Shown here: positions 29,920-37,052 of the stretch, piece by piece
Layout of the letters: each line of letters begins with the position of its first letter
How positions within the stretch are numbered: position 1 is the first letter of the stretch
DNA from: Methylococcus sp.
GTDB lineage: Bacteria > Pseudomonadota > Gammaproteobacteria > Methylococcales > Methylococcaceae
Length of the DNA: 45,010 nt
Direction: 5' to 3'
Assembly: GCA_007280285.1 (NCBI GenBank)
Contig: QYQA01000015.1
Location: 1 to 45,010, forward strand
Translations under genes and position numbers: made by a program
The notes under the pieces: generated by a model
Databases searched by the model: none
Told to the model about the DNA's origin: nothing
What the model saw: the letters and a program-made list of their open reading frames with translations, nothing else

Positions 29920-30911
29920 AGGGGATCGATGCGCTTGATAAAGCGGTTCTTAAGCGGCTCGAGGGCGGGGGTTTTTATTCAGGAACCAAGCTCGCTGGCG
30001 ACTTAGGGGTTAGCAGGGCAACGATCTGGAAACATGTTCGCCGCCTCGAGGCCTTAGGGCTTGATATTGTGGCCTGGCCTGGAACGGGCTACCGTCTTGC
30101 TGCGCCTATTGAATGGCTGGATGAGCAGCTTATCCTGGAGGTTCTTTCACCCAGGGCGCGGGGCCTTATTGGAACCTTTAAATGCCACGCGGTGATTGAT
30201 TCTACTAATTCTGAGCTGATGCGGTCGCTTGCCCTCAACGTGCCCACGGGAAGTGTGTGTCTGGCCGAATACCAGACGGCAGGAAGAGGGCGCATAGGGC
30301 GCTCCTGGGTAGCCCCTTTTGGGAGCAATGTATGCCTCTCGCTGCTGTGGCGTTTTCAAGAGCCTGCCGAGGTCTCGGGTCTGAGTCTTGCGGTGGGGGT
30401 TGCTCTCATCAGAGCGCTTTCGTCATTGGGCCTCTTAGGCGTTTCCCTCAAGTGGCCAAACGACCTTCTGGTGGGGTCGTCTAAGCTTGGGGGCATTCTC
30501 ATGGAGATGCGTGGAGAAGCTCATGGCCCTTCGGCGGTGGTTATCGGCATCGGTATCAATCATCAATTATCGAAGAAGATGATGAAGGGCATGGACCAGC
30601 CCGTGATCGATCTTCACTCCGTCTTTAAAGGGGCTGTCCCCGGCCGGAATGTTCTTATCGGGACGCTGCTGAATCACCTGCTGCCGCTTTTAGCGGAGTA
30701 CTCCAACGAGGGGCTTGCGCCTTATCTTGAGGAGTGGAGGTCGTTTCATGCCCATCAGGGACAAGCGGCGACGCTTGAAGTGGGTGACCTGACCCTGATA
30801 GGACGGATTATGGATGTTAACCAGGAAGGACTGTTGCTGTTCGAAGATCAAGAGGGCGTGCTCAAAGCCTATGCCTCGGGTGACGTCAAACTGCGCCCGA
30901 GAGATCGATGA
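29916..30911 (+). CDS. birA: Bifunctional biotin--protein ligase / biotin operon repressor
   Basis: BirA attaches biotin to the BCCP subunit of acetyl-CoA carboxylase and, when it carries an N-terminal DNA-binding domain, represses biotin genes. The start is TTG 29916, overlapping the rarA stop (TTGA). Residues ~18-48 form a helix-turn-helix (GTKLAGDLGVSRATIWKHVRRLEALGL), so repressor activity is likely. The ligase core has GRGRIGRSWVAPFGSNVCLSLLW, LKWPNDLLVGSSKLGGILMEM and a C-terminal SH3-like domain (GQAATLEVGDLTLIGRIMDVNQEGLLLFED). It overlaps coaX by 4 bases. No biotin synthesis genes are in the window. Confidence 0.95.
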   Translation: MKGIDALDKAVLKRLEGGGFYSGTKLAGDLGVSRATIWKHVRRLEALGLDIVAWPGTGYRLAAPIEWLDEQLILEVLSPRARGLIGTFKCHAVIDSTNSELMRSLALNVPTGSVCLAEYQTAGRGRIGRSWVAPFGSNVCLSLLWRFQEPAEVSGLSLAVGVALIRALSSLGLLGVSLKWPNDLLVGSSKLGGILMEMRGEAHGPSAVVIGIGINHQLSKKMMKGMDQPVIDLHSVFKGAVPGRNVLIGTLLNHLLPLLAEYSNEGLAPYLEEWRSFHAHQGQAATLEVGDLTLIGRIMDVNQEGLLLFEDQEGVLKAYASGDVKLRPRDR

Positions 30912-31660
30912 AGTCGCTCCTCCTGCTTGATGTCGGCAATTCAAGAATCAAATGGGCGATGGAGGACGATCAGGGTCTTCATTGGGGTGAGCCCTTTTGT
31001 CATGCCTTGGAGGGTCTTCAAGCAGCCCTTCAGGGGGCGTGGGGTGACCTTAATCCCCCCGCGGCGGTCGCCCTATCGAATGTGGCGGGGGCCGTCGTTG
31101 AATCCCTGATCATCGCCTGGGTTCGATCGGCTTGGCAAAAAGAGGTCTTCATCGCTAAAACGGGTGTAGAGGCTGAGGGCATCATCAATGGCTACAGGCA
31201 GCCTCAAACGCTTGGGGTTGATCGTTGGCTCGGACTGCTTGGGCTTCAGTCAGTGGCATCATTGCCGGCCATCATCGTGGACTGTGGGACGGCCATCACG
31301 ATCGATGTCGTCGATCCTTTAGGTCGCCACCAAGGCGGCTATATCGTTCCGGGACTTCGCACCATGCAGGCCGCGCTCACAAGGAATGCCCACGCGCTTC
31401 AATCCCTAGAAGGGCCCGCCATGGTGACGTTATCGCCGGCGCGAGAGTCGGCGGGAGGGGTGGCCGCTGGGTGCCTGTTGGCTGCGGTGGGTTTGATTGA
31501 GCGGGTGTATCATCAGGAGTGCCAGCAGGCTGATAGCCCTGCCAGTATGGTCCTGATGGGGGGGGATGCGGATCGCATTGGTACACATTTGACGGCGCCT
31601 TTCAAGATCGATCAGACGCTCATCCTCAGAGGCCTTAAACGGGCTTTTCTGAGCCGTTGA
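30908..31660 (+). CDS. coaX: Type III pantothenate kinase
   Basis: CoaX phosphorylates pantothenate, the first step of CoA synthesis; unlike CoaA it is not inhibited by CoA and needs a monovalent cation. The 250-residue protein has the ASKHA-fold start LLLDVGNSRIKWAMEDD, the LGVDRWLGLLG segment, the second phosphate motif IVDCGTAITIDVVD and GGYIVPGLRTMQAAL. The ATG overlaps the birA stop. The birA-coaX-SPOR order is common in gammaproteobacteria. A weak terminator hairpin overlaps its stop. Confidence 0.95.
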   Translation: MKSLLLLDVGNSRIKWAMEDDQGLHWGEPFCHALEGLQAALQGAWGDLNPPAAVALSNVAGAVVESLIIAWVRSAWQKEVFIAKTGVEAEGIINGYRQPQTLGVDRWLGLLGLQSVASLPAIIVDCGTAITIDVVDPLGRHQGGYIVPGLRTMQAALTRNAHALQSLEGPAMVTLSPARESAGGVAAGCLLAAVGLIERVYHQECQQADSPASMVLMGGDADRIGTHLTAPFKIDQTLILRGLKRAFLSR

Positions 31661-31666
31661 CCTTTT
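31638..31666 (+). terminator. Possible terminator at the end of coaX
   Basis: AACGGGCT (31638-31645) pairs with AGCCGTT (31652-31658), one bulged G, followed by GACCTTTTC. The stem overlaps the coaX stop codon. The T-run is short and offset, so the call is weak. Confidence 0.35.
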
Positions 31667-31691
31667 CATCAAGCGGCCTTAACCATCCTCC

Positions 31692-31715
31692 TCATCAAGG
31701 CGACACCCTTGATGA
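31692..31715 (+). repeat. 9-bp inverted repeat upstream of the SPOR-like gene
   Basis: TCATCAAGG (31692-31700) and CCTTGATGA (31707-31715) are perfect inverted copies with a 6-base loop. They cover the region where a -35 would lie for the TAAAAT -10 at 31728-31733. No T-run follows, so an operator or a leader structure is more likely than a terminator. Confidence 0.5.
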
Positions 31716-31727
31716 TGGCGGGTAGGT

Positions 31728-31733
31728 TAAAAT
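31728..31733 (+). promoter_or_regulatory. Candidate -10 for the SPOR-like gene
   Basis: TAAAAT lies in the 13-base string TAGGTTAAAATAC (31723-31735), which recurs exactly upstream of purM (33573-33585). It is 46 bases before the TTG start at 31780. No good -35 at the usual distance; the inverted repeat 31692-31715 occupies that place. Confidence 0.45.
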
Positions 31734-31779
31734 ACGGAATGAACGGCACAGCCACCTTATCTATCCAGCGGGTCACGGC

Positions 31780-32478
31780 TTGAAATACCTTTTTTACATT
31801 CTGGTGCTGATCAACCTGATTTTTCTCGGGTGGAAATTTGGGGTTGATCCGCATCGTTTTATTGCTGAGGATCCTGATAATCAGGCCCTCGAGATGCCCT
31901 TGGCGGATCAGCCGCTCCCGGTTGAAGAACTCGATGAAGCTGAGCTGTTGCCGACCGAGCCTGATCCTCTCATGAAGCCGCCGGAGGATCTCGATAACCC
32001 GAACGGCGACCTGATCTGCCTTGAAATGGGACCTTTTAGCGATCGCGCTCAAGCGGACGCTGCCCTTACGTTATTGAAACCCCTCGGTAAAGACATTCAA
32101 ATTCTTATTCATCCCTCGGATGCGCCCGATGGCTGGTGGGTCCTTTATCCCAAGGCTAACAGTCGTGAGGCGGCCATGGCCAATCGTCAGATGCTGATGA
32201 ATAAGGGCGTTTATGAAAACTGGCTGTTTGATCGAGGTCCCTTAGTGGGAGCGATCTCTCTCGGGCTCTATAAGACCCAAGGAGAAGCAGAGAAAGCGCT
32301 TTTGGGGTATAAGGAAAAAGGGATCAATGCCAAGGTGAGGCCTCGCCTAGTGCGTGCCAATGGTTTCTGGTTAAGGGTCCCTTGGGATAAACCCAGCCTG
32401 GAGCTGGATGAAGCCATCCAGTCGATCAACTCCGGGGATGCCAGCATCAAGATGCCATCACCAACCCCTTGTCCTTAG
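31780..32478 (+). CDS. Membrane-anchored SPOR-domain-like protein
   Basis: Of 232 residues, the first ~20 (KYLFYILVLINLIFLGWKFG) form one membrane anchor. An acidic Pro-rich linker follows (~25-75) and then two SPOR-like halves: DLICLEMGPFSDRAQADAALTLLKPLGKDIQILI and AISLGLYKTQGEAEKALLGYKEKGINAKVRPR...FWLRVPW. SPOR domains bind denuded glycan at division sites. The position after birA-coaX is the usual one for this family. The start is TTG 31780; no strong ribosome binding site is seen. The 3' end overlaps the convergent ctaA by 4 bases. Confidence 0.75.
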   Translation: MKYLFYILVLINLIFLGWKFGVDPHRFIAEDPDNQALEMPLADQPLPVEELDEAELLPTEPDPLMKPPEDLDNPNGDLICLEMGPFSDRAQADAALTLLKPLGKDIQILIHPSDAPDGWWVLYPKANSREAAMANRQMLMNKGVYENWLFDRGPLVGAISLGLYKTQGEAEKALLGYKEKGINAKVRPRLVRANGFWLRVPWDKPSLELDEAIQSINSGDASIKMPSPTPCP

Positions 32479-33464
32479 AGCGTCTCAGAGCGTTCTTTGA
32501 GGGAGATTTTTCGGGCATGGCGGGTGCTCAGCCACAGGAAAAATTGAGCGCCAAAAATCAAATTGGCTAGGAGCAAGTGAAACGGCTGCACCATCGCTGG
32601 AAACCCCAGCCGATCGAGGCTGACCCCGGTCAAAATAGCGATGATGACCAGTGAGGCGAGCGCCATAGCGGGCTTTCTGAGGGGATGTCCTTGACCGAGA
32701 GATCTCAAAAGGTGGTAGACCAGCCATAGATTCGTCATCAGGATGATCGATGAAAAAGAGCGATGGATATAGAAAATGATGGGAAAGTGTTCCCGCCAGA
32801 TCGAGCGCTCGGTGATGAAGGACTGGTTGGTAATCCCATCCACGGCCTCCCGGATCTGGGTCCCCATACTGACCTGAACCAGGGTCATCAAGAGAGCGAT
32901 GGCGATCACGCGGTGCCAGACCTTTGGAAGCCCACGGATATCAAGGGGGTGGGTCGATGCTCTTCGCGCGCGCGTCGTCATGAAGATCAACAGCGAGACG
33001 ATGATGAGCGCCACGATCATATGCGCTGATATGAGGGTTGGCTTCAATTCAGAAGCGACCACCCGTGATCCTAGCCATCCTTGGAATCCAACCAGAATAA
33101 AGGTCAAAAGAGCGAGGCGAAATATAACGGGGTCCCTTTTCCTAAGGGGTAGGGACCTTAAAAGGGTTCCAAGGATGAAAAGACCGATGGATGCGCCAAG
33201 GAGTCGGTTAAGGTATTCGGTCCAGGTCTTGAGGGGGTTAAAGGTGGTGTCACCATAGCCCACATAGCGTTCATGGTAGTCGCTCGGCAGTTCACTTTCC
33301 TGAGTCGGGGGGATCAGGCGGCCAAAACAGGTGGGCCAGTCAGGGCAGCCCATGCCGGATCCAGAGGCTCTGACCACTCCCCCCACAAAGATCAGGAGGT
33401 AAACGGCCAGGACCGTCACCAAGCTTAAGCGCCAGAAAGCGGTCATAGGGGTGGATGTGTGCAT
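32475..33464 (-). CDS. ctaA: COX15/CtaA family heme A synthase
   Basis: CtaA/COX15 oxidises the C8 methyl of heme O to give heme A for aa3-type oxidases in the inner membrane. The 329-residue protein has eight predicted membrane segments. The first outer loop has a Cys pair Cys40/Cys46 (GMGCPDWPTCFG). Heme-ligand histidines are seen at His148 (SAHM), His234 (YIHR) and His296 (PFHL). The fourth expected one, in the ExxHR motif, is Asn86 (EYLNR), with Glu83 kept. No second Cys pair is present. It is convergent with the SPOR gene and divergent from purM. No cytochrome oxidase or ctaB gene is in the window. Confidence 0.9.
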   Translation of the reverse strand: MHTSTPMTAFWRLSLVTVLAVYLLIFVGGVVRASGSGMGCPDWPTCFGRLIPPTQESELPSDYHERYVGYGDTTFNPLKTWTEYLNRLLGASIGLFILGTLLRSLPLRKRDPVIFRLALLTFILVGFQGWLGSRVVASELKPTLISAHMIVALIIVSLLIFMTTRARRASTHPLDIRGLPKVWHRVIAIALLMTLVQVSMGTQIREAVDGITNQSFITERSIWREHFPIIFYIHRSFSSIILMTNLWLVYHLLRSLGQGHPLRKPAMALASLVIIAILTGVSLDRLGFPAMVQPFHLLLANLIFGAQFFLWLSTRHARKISLKERSETL

Positions 33465-33526
33465 CTTATTCTCGAAGCCTCGTGAGTTCCTTATTAGCTT
33501 AAACCGAATCGGGGAAGGGTGGCGCA

Positions 33527-33575
33527 GGGCCTCCTTAGATTGAAGCGCTCAAATGATTCGAGCGGGCCTCCTTAG
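33527..33575 (+). repeat. Two 12-bp direct repeats flanking a small dyad, ctaA-purM gap
   Basis: GGGCCTCCTTAG occurs at 33527-33538 and 33564-33575, exact copies with starts 37 bases apart. Between them CGCTC and GAGCG form an imperfect-loop dyad. The second copy runs straight into the TAGGTTAAAATAC promoter string of purM. This may be a regulator binding region shared by ctaA and purM. It does not resemble the E. coli PurR box. Confidence 0.55.
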
Positions 33576-33636
33576 GTTAAAATACCCCCCACTCCTCGCA
33601 ATCTCATGGATCTCCTTTTTTGGCGGGGCTTACTTT

Positions 33637-33664
33637 TTGATGCCTTAGATGAGTCGCTTATACT
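33637..33664 (+). promoter_or_regulatory. Proximal promoter for purM
   Basis: TTGATG (33637-33642), a 16-base spacer and TATACT (33659-33664) predict a start site near 33671, about 25 bases before the purM ATG. A second, upstream -10 (TAAAAT, 33578-33583) lies in TAGGTTAAAATAC. Both lie inside the open extension of the purM frame, which rules out the longest possible purM start. Confidence 0.5.
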
Positions 33665-33695
33665 CTTTTGGAGAACGTTTTTGACTGTGAATCAG

Positions 33696-34736
33696 ATGGA
33701 AAATTCCCTTGATTACCGGGCGGCAGGGGTCGACATCGATGCCGGCAATGCGTTGGTGGAGCGGATCAAGCCCATCGCTTTAAGGACCCGAATCCCTGGT
33801 GTCATGGGTGGGCTCGGCGGCTTTGGCTCCCTTTTCGAACTGCCTCCGGGCGCTTATCAGCAGCCGGTCCTGGTGGCAGGAACGGATGGGGTAGGCACCA
33901 AGCTGAAATTAGCCATCGAGACCGGGCGTCATGAGGGTGTGGGGATCGATCTGGTGGCTATGTGCGTCAATGACATTATTGTGCAGGGAGCACAACCCTT
34001 ATTCTTTCTTGACTACTATGCGACCGGTAAGCTGGACGTCGATGTAGCTGCCAGCGTCATTGGCGGGATCGGTCTTGGCTGTGAACGAGCTGGTTGCGCG
34101 CTGGTGGGTGGGGAGACGGCCGAAATGCCTGGCATGTATGCCGCTGGAGAGTATGACCTCGCGGGTTTCTGCGTCGGCGTCGTTGAAAAGTCGGCCCTTC
34201 TGGATGGGACCAAAGTTCACGTCGGTGATCGACTGATTGGTCTTGCTTCATCAGGCCCGCACTCGAACGGTTATTCTTTGATTCGGAAGATTCTTGAAGT
34301 GAGTGGTCACGGGCCCGCGGGACAGCCAGCCCCCACCGACTTAATGAATCAGTTAATGGAGCCCACCCGTATTTATGTGAAGTCGCTGTTGGCTCTACTG
34401 AAGGAGATCGATGTCAAGGCCTTTGCCCACATCACGGGCGGTGGGATCACAGAAAACCTCCCACGAGTTTTTCCCGCGGGTCTTGGTGCCCGGATTGACC
34501 TTGGGTCATGGATTCGTCCGGAGGTCTTTCAGTGGCTCAAGGCGAAAGGTCGGGTGTCGACGCCTGAGATGCTGAAGACATTTAATTGCGGTATCGGTAT
34601 GGTGGTATGCGTGAGCACGGATCAGGAAGCCGCAGCCATCGAGGCATTGACGGCCTTGGGTGAAAGGGCCTTCTCATTAGGCGTTATGGTGGAGGCGCCT
34701 TTGGGACCGCCGGTTGCCTATGAAGGCGAATGGTAA
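33696..34736 (+). CDS. purM: Phosphoribosylformylglycinamidine cyclo-ligase (AIR synthetase)
   Basis: PurM closes the imidazole ring, making AIR from FGAM with ATP. From ATG 33696 the protein has 346 residues and starts [21 protein letters not shown], as in E. coli; GTG 33687 is an alternative start three codons upstream. Motifs include [14 protein letters not shown], the ATP-binding [54 protein letters not shown] and [12 protein letters not shown]-type [12 protein letters not shown]. It is followed 13 bases later by a glycosyltransferase, not by purN, which is the usual partner in E. coli. Confidence 0.97.
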   Translation: MENSLDYRAAGVDIDAGNALVERIKPIALRTRIPGVMGGLGGFGSLFELPPGAYQQPVLVAGTDGVGTKLKLAIETGRHEGVGIDLVAMCVNDIIVQGAQPLFFLDYYATGKLDVDVAASVIGGIGLGCERAGCALVGGETAEMPGMYAAGEYDLAGFCVGVVEKSALLDGTKVHVGDRLIGLASSGPHSNGYSLIRKILEVSGHGPAGQPAPTDLMNQLMEPTRIYVKSLLALLKEIDVKAFAHITGGGITENLPRVFPAGLGARIDLGSWIRPEVFQWLKAKGRVSTPEMLKTFNCGIGMVVCVSTDQEAAAIEALTALGERAFSLGVMVEAPLGPPVAYEGEW

Positions 34737-34749
34737 GGAGGATTCGGTG

Positions 34750-35484
34750 ATGACAATAGCTTTGAGTGTGGTCGTGCCGGTCCACAATGAAATCGACAAT
34801 TTGCGTCCTTTGATCGAGGAAATCGAGGGCGCCGTTAAAGGTCTTGGCGCTTATGAGATCCTCTACATCGATGATGGCAGCACGGATGACACCTTCGAGA
34901 TTCTAAGAGGATTGCAGGGAGAATTTCCGGCGTTGAGGGTGCTTCGCCACAAAGTATGCTGCGGGCAAAGTACAGCGGTGCGCACCGGGATTTTGGCGGC
35001 GAGGGGATCGGTTATCGCGACCCTCGATGGGGATGGGCAAAATGACCCAGCCAACATACCGGCCCTTTACTCGGCCTGGGAGGCGCTCTCTAAGGAAGGG
35101 CGGGGTGCCCTGGTCGCAGGCTATAGGAAGAACCGCAAGGACACTGGTTGGCGTAAATTTTCCTCGCGATTCGCAAATGGCATCCGTGCAAAGCTCCTGC
35201 ATGATGCAACTCCCGATACCGGCTGTGGTCTCAAGCTTTTTGACCGCTGGCTCTTTTTAACGATGCCCTATTTTGATCATATGCATAGGTTTCTTCCGGC
35301 GCTGGCGCAAAGAGCCGGAGCACGGGTGGTTTCCGTGGAGGTCAATCACCGCCCAAGACTTCGGGGCGTTTCGAAATACGGCACCTGGCACCGTCTTTGG
35401 GTCGGCATTTGGGATCTGATGGGGGTCATGTGGCTGCAGCGTCGCGCGCATCGTCCCGAAGTCGAGGAGTTACCAGGGCGATGA
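34750..35484 (+). CDS. Family 2 glycosyltransferase, DPM1/ArnC-like
   Basis: This inverting glycosyltransferase has a GT-A fold and probably uses a polyprenyl-phosphate acceptor at the inner membrane. AAGGAGG at 34735-34741 is a strong ribosome binding site for ATG 34750 (8 bases; GTG 34747 is equally possible). The 244-residue protein shows SVVVPVHNEIDNLRPLIEEI at the start, IDDGSTDDT, the metal-binding LDGDGQNDP, DTGCGLKLF and the late HRFLPALAQRAGARVVSVEVNHRPRLRGVSKYG. It has no C-terminal membrane pair, unlike ArnC. It follows purM by 13 bases. Sugar and acceptor are unknown. Confidence 0.88.
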   Translation: MTIALSVVVPVHNEIDNLRPLIEEIEGAVKGLGAYEILYIDDGSTDDTFEILRGLQGEFPALRVLRHKVCCGQSTAVRTGILAARGSVIATLDGDGQNDPANIPALYSAWEALSKEGRGALVAGYRKNRKDTGWRKFSSRFANGIRAKLLHDATPDTGCGLKLFDRWLFLTMPYFDHMHRFLPALAQRAGARVVSVEVNHRPRLRGVSKYGTWHRLWVGIWDLMGVMWLQRRAHRPEVEELPGR

Positions 35485-35543
35485 CAACACATTTTTCTTC
35501 CGCGACCTTCAGGGCCGCGATCTATTCACTAAGAGGTGACGCC

Positions 35544-35951
35544 ATGACCGTATTTTCCTCATGCAAAAGAATCCACTGCCTTCTTCTGGCCGGCTTTTTG
35601 ATTCCAGCCCTTGGCTTAGCTGAAGAGGCCGTGATGCCCCCTCGGGAGACGTTGCTTGAAAAAGAGCTTAAGCTGGCTTCGCCTAAAGCCACGATTAAGG
35701 TTTATCAAATCACTTTTCCAAAGGGTTTCAAGACCCCGCCGCATATCCATGAGGGCCCGGGCCCGCGCTATGTTCAAAAAGGGCGCGTTAGGATTGAGGA
35801 GGAAGGTACTCACAAGGAATATGGTCCAGGCCAGGTGTTCTGGGAGACCGGTGAGGTCATGACGGCTGAAAATGTGAGCGATGGCGAGGCCGAACTGATC
35901 ATTTTCGAGATTATTCCTGAGAAGGATCCTTTGGCCCAAAAGAAACACTAA
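35544..35951 (+). CDS. Secreted cupin-fold protein
   Basis: This 135-residue protein has a signal peptide (1-26, cleavage after GLA) and a single cupin domain (~45-125). The metal motif shows His67 and His69 (PPHIHEGPGPRYVQKG), but the usual downstream Glu is not at the standard spacing, so metal binding is uncertain. The second cupin strand reads YGPGQVFWETGEVM. GAGGTGA before ATG 35544 supports this start; the frame stays open far upstream but that part overlaps the glycosyltransferase gene. The next gene begins 7 bases after the stop, so they are likely co-transcribed. Function unknown. Confidence 0.8.
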   Translation: MTVFSSCKRIHCLLLAGFLIPALGLAEEAVMPPRETLLEKELKLASPKATIKVYQITFPKGFKTPPHIHEGPGPRYVQKGRVRIEEEGTHKEYGPGQVFWETGEVMTAENVSDGEAELIIFEIIPEKDPLAQKKH

Positions 35952-35958
35952 GGAGTGG

Positions 35959-36390
35959 ATGATGCGGATGCTGATGCGGAGGAGGACACAGCTTGGAGCT
36001 GGGCTTTTGTGGCTGGCGCTTGGGTCATTGGGGTTTGCTCAGGCAGGGTCTGAAGCAGACGCTGACATTCAGCAGGAATGGCAGCCGACGACGCTCAGCG
36101 ATAAGACCTTGGCGAAGATTCATGGGGGCGTTGAGGCGTACCAGAAATGTCTTAACGATGAGACACGGCTCCACGGCAATGACCCTTTAGATTCCCGTAA
36201 AGTGACCGATTTGATTCTTGGGCGTTGCGACAAGACCTTAACCGTTGTCAAACAGGCCTTTGATGGCGAAAAAGTCCCTTCAGTGATTTCTGATCGGTAT
36301 ATCAAAAGCAAGCGTTCGCGGGGGGCCCAGCAGGTCGTGAAGGTGGTGATGGGCGCGCAGGCGGCTCGCTACGCGAAAGATCATCCTTGA
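35959..36390 (+). CDS. Hypothetical secreted protein
   Basis: I do not recognise this family. The 143-residue protein has an Arg-rich start, a hydrophobic segment and a likely signal cleavage after FAQA (~29). The mature part is mostly helical, with two cysteines (Cys64, Cys90) that could form one disulfide and a basic stretch near residues 115-120 (KSKRSRG). AAGGAG at 35950-35955 gives a good ribosome binding site; ATG 35962 is one codon later and better spaced. It is 7 bases after the secreted cupin, suggesting a joint periplasmic role. Confidence 0.75.
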   Translation: MMRMLMRRRTQLGAGLLWLALGSLGFAQAGSEADADIQQEWQPTTLSDKTLAKIHGGVEAYQKCLNDETRLHGNDPLDSRKVTDLILGRCDKTLTVVKQAFDGEKVPSVISDRYIKSKRSRGAQQVVKVVMGAQAARYAKDHP

Positions 36391-36485
36391 AGTGAGTCGG
36401 CTGAGGAGGACTTCAACTTCTCCGACGGCTCCCTCTCGTGCCGCCGTAAGGCGTGTTTACTGCATCCATCACTGGCAGGTTTTCC

Positions 36486-37052
36486 ATGCAATTTGATCCT
36501 AATCTCATTCCGACGACGCTCGATCTGGTGCACTTGACGTTGGCCGTTGTTGTTGCTTTTTTGACCCTGCTTGCGATCGTCCTCGGCTTGCTCTGGGCCA
36601 AAGCTTCAAAGAAAACCCCCTCAAACGTCGAACCGGTGCCTAATATCATGCCCGCGCCAGTCCTGAGAGCAGCCCCTGAGGAGGGTGCCCTGGTCTTTTT
36701 GAGTCTACTGCAGCAGGAGGCTCGTTTTATCGATTTTGTGGAAGAAGACCTTTCCCATCATGCCGACGCCGACATTGGTGCGGCAGCGCGGGTCGTCCAC
36801 GCGGGTTGCCAGAAGTTATTTCGCCAGCACCTTGAGCTGAAATCCATCCGCTCTGAGGCGGAAGGCAGTGCCATCGCATTGCCGAGGGGGTTTGATGCCT
36901 CCTCGATCCGATTGAGTGGTCACGTGGTGGGTGAGGCCCCTTTCAAAGGGGTCCTCGTGCACCCGGGTTGGCGTGCCGAAAGCATTCGGCTCCCAACGAT
37001 TGGAGAGCGCCATGATGTCAGGATTTTAGCGCCCGCGGAGGTTGAACTTTGA
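36486..37052 (+). CDS. DUF2760 membrane protein, first gene of the Hsp70 cluster
   Basis: This 188-residue protein has one membrane segment (~17-38, LTLAVVVAFLTLLAIVLGLLWA), a Pro-rich linker and a C-terminal cytoplasmic DUF2760 domain (~65-188: EGALVFLSLLQQEARFIDFVEEDL; AARVVHAGCQKLF; HPGWRAESIRLPTIGERHDVRILAPAEVEL). ATG 36486 has GGCAGG six bases upstream; the frame is open 11 codons further. Its stop overlaps the TTG start of the first Hsp70 (TTGA). DUF2760 next to Hsp70 homologues recurs in Proteobacteria to my knowledge; its role is not established. It could tether the Hsp70 proteins to the membrane. Confidence 0.85.
   Translation: MQFDPNLIPTTLDLVHLTLAVVVAFLTLLAIVLGLLWAKASKKTPSNVEPVPNIMPAPVLRAAPEEGALVFLSLLQQEARFIDFVEEDLSHHADADIGAAARVVHAGCQKLFRQHLELKSIRSEAEGSAIALPRGFDASSIRLSGHVVGEAPFKGVLVHPGWRAESIRLPTIGERHDVRILAPAEVEL

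Noticed and set aside
33606-33695. 30-codon N-terminal extension of PurM
   Set aside because: It contains a good promoter (33637-33664) and has no counterpart in PurM proteins.
35397-35543. Upstream extension of the cupin frame into the glycosyltransferase gene
   Set aside because: The true start at 35544 has a ribosome binding site and a signal peptide; the upstream part is a shadow of the glycosyltransferase frame.
36380-36420. Heat-shock (sigma32) promoter before the DUF2760/Hsp70 cluster
   Set aside because: CTTGAA is present at 36386-36391, but no CCCCAT-type -10 follows at the right distance.
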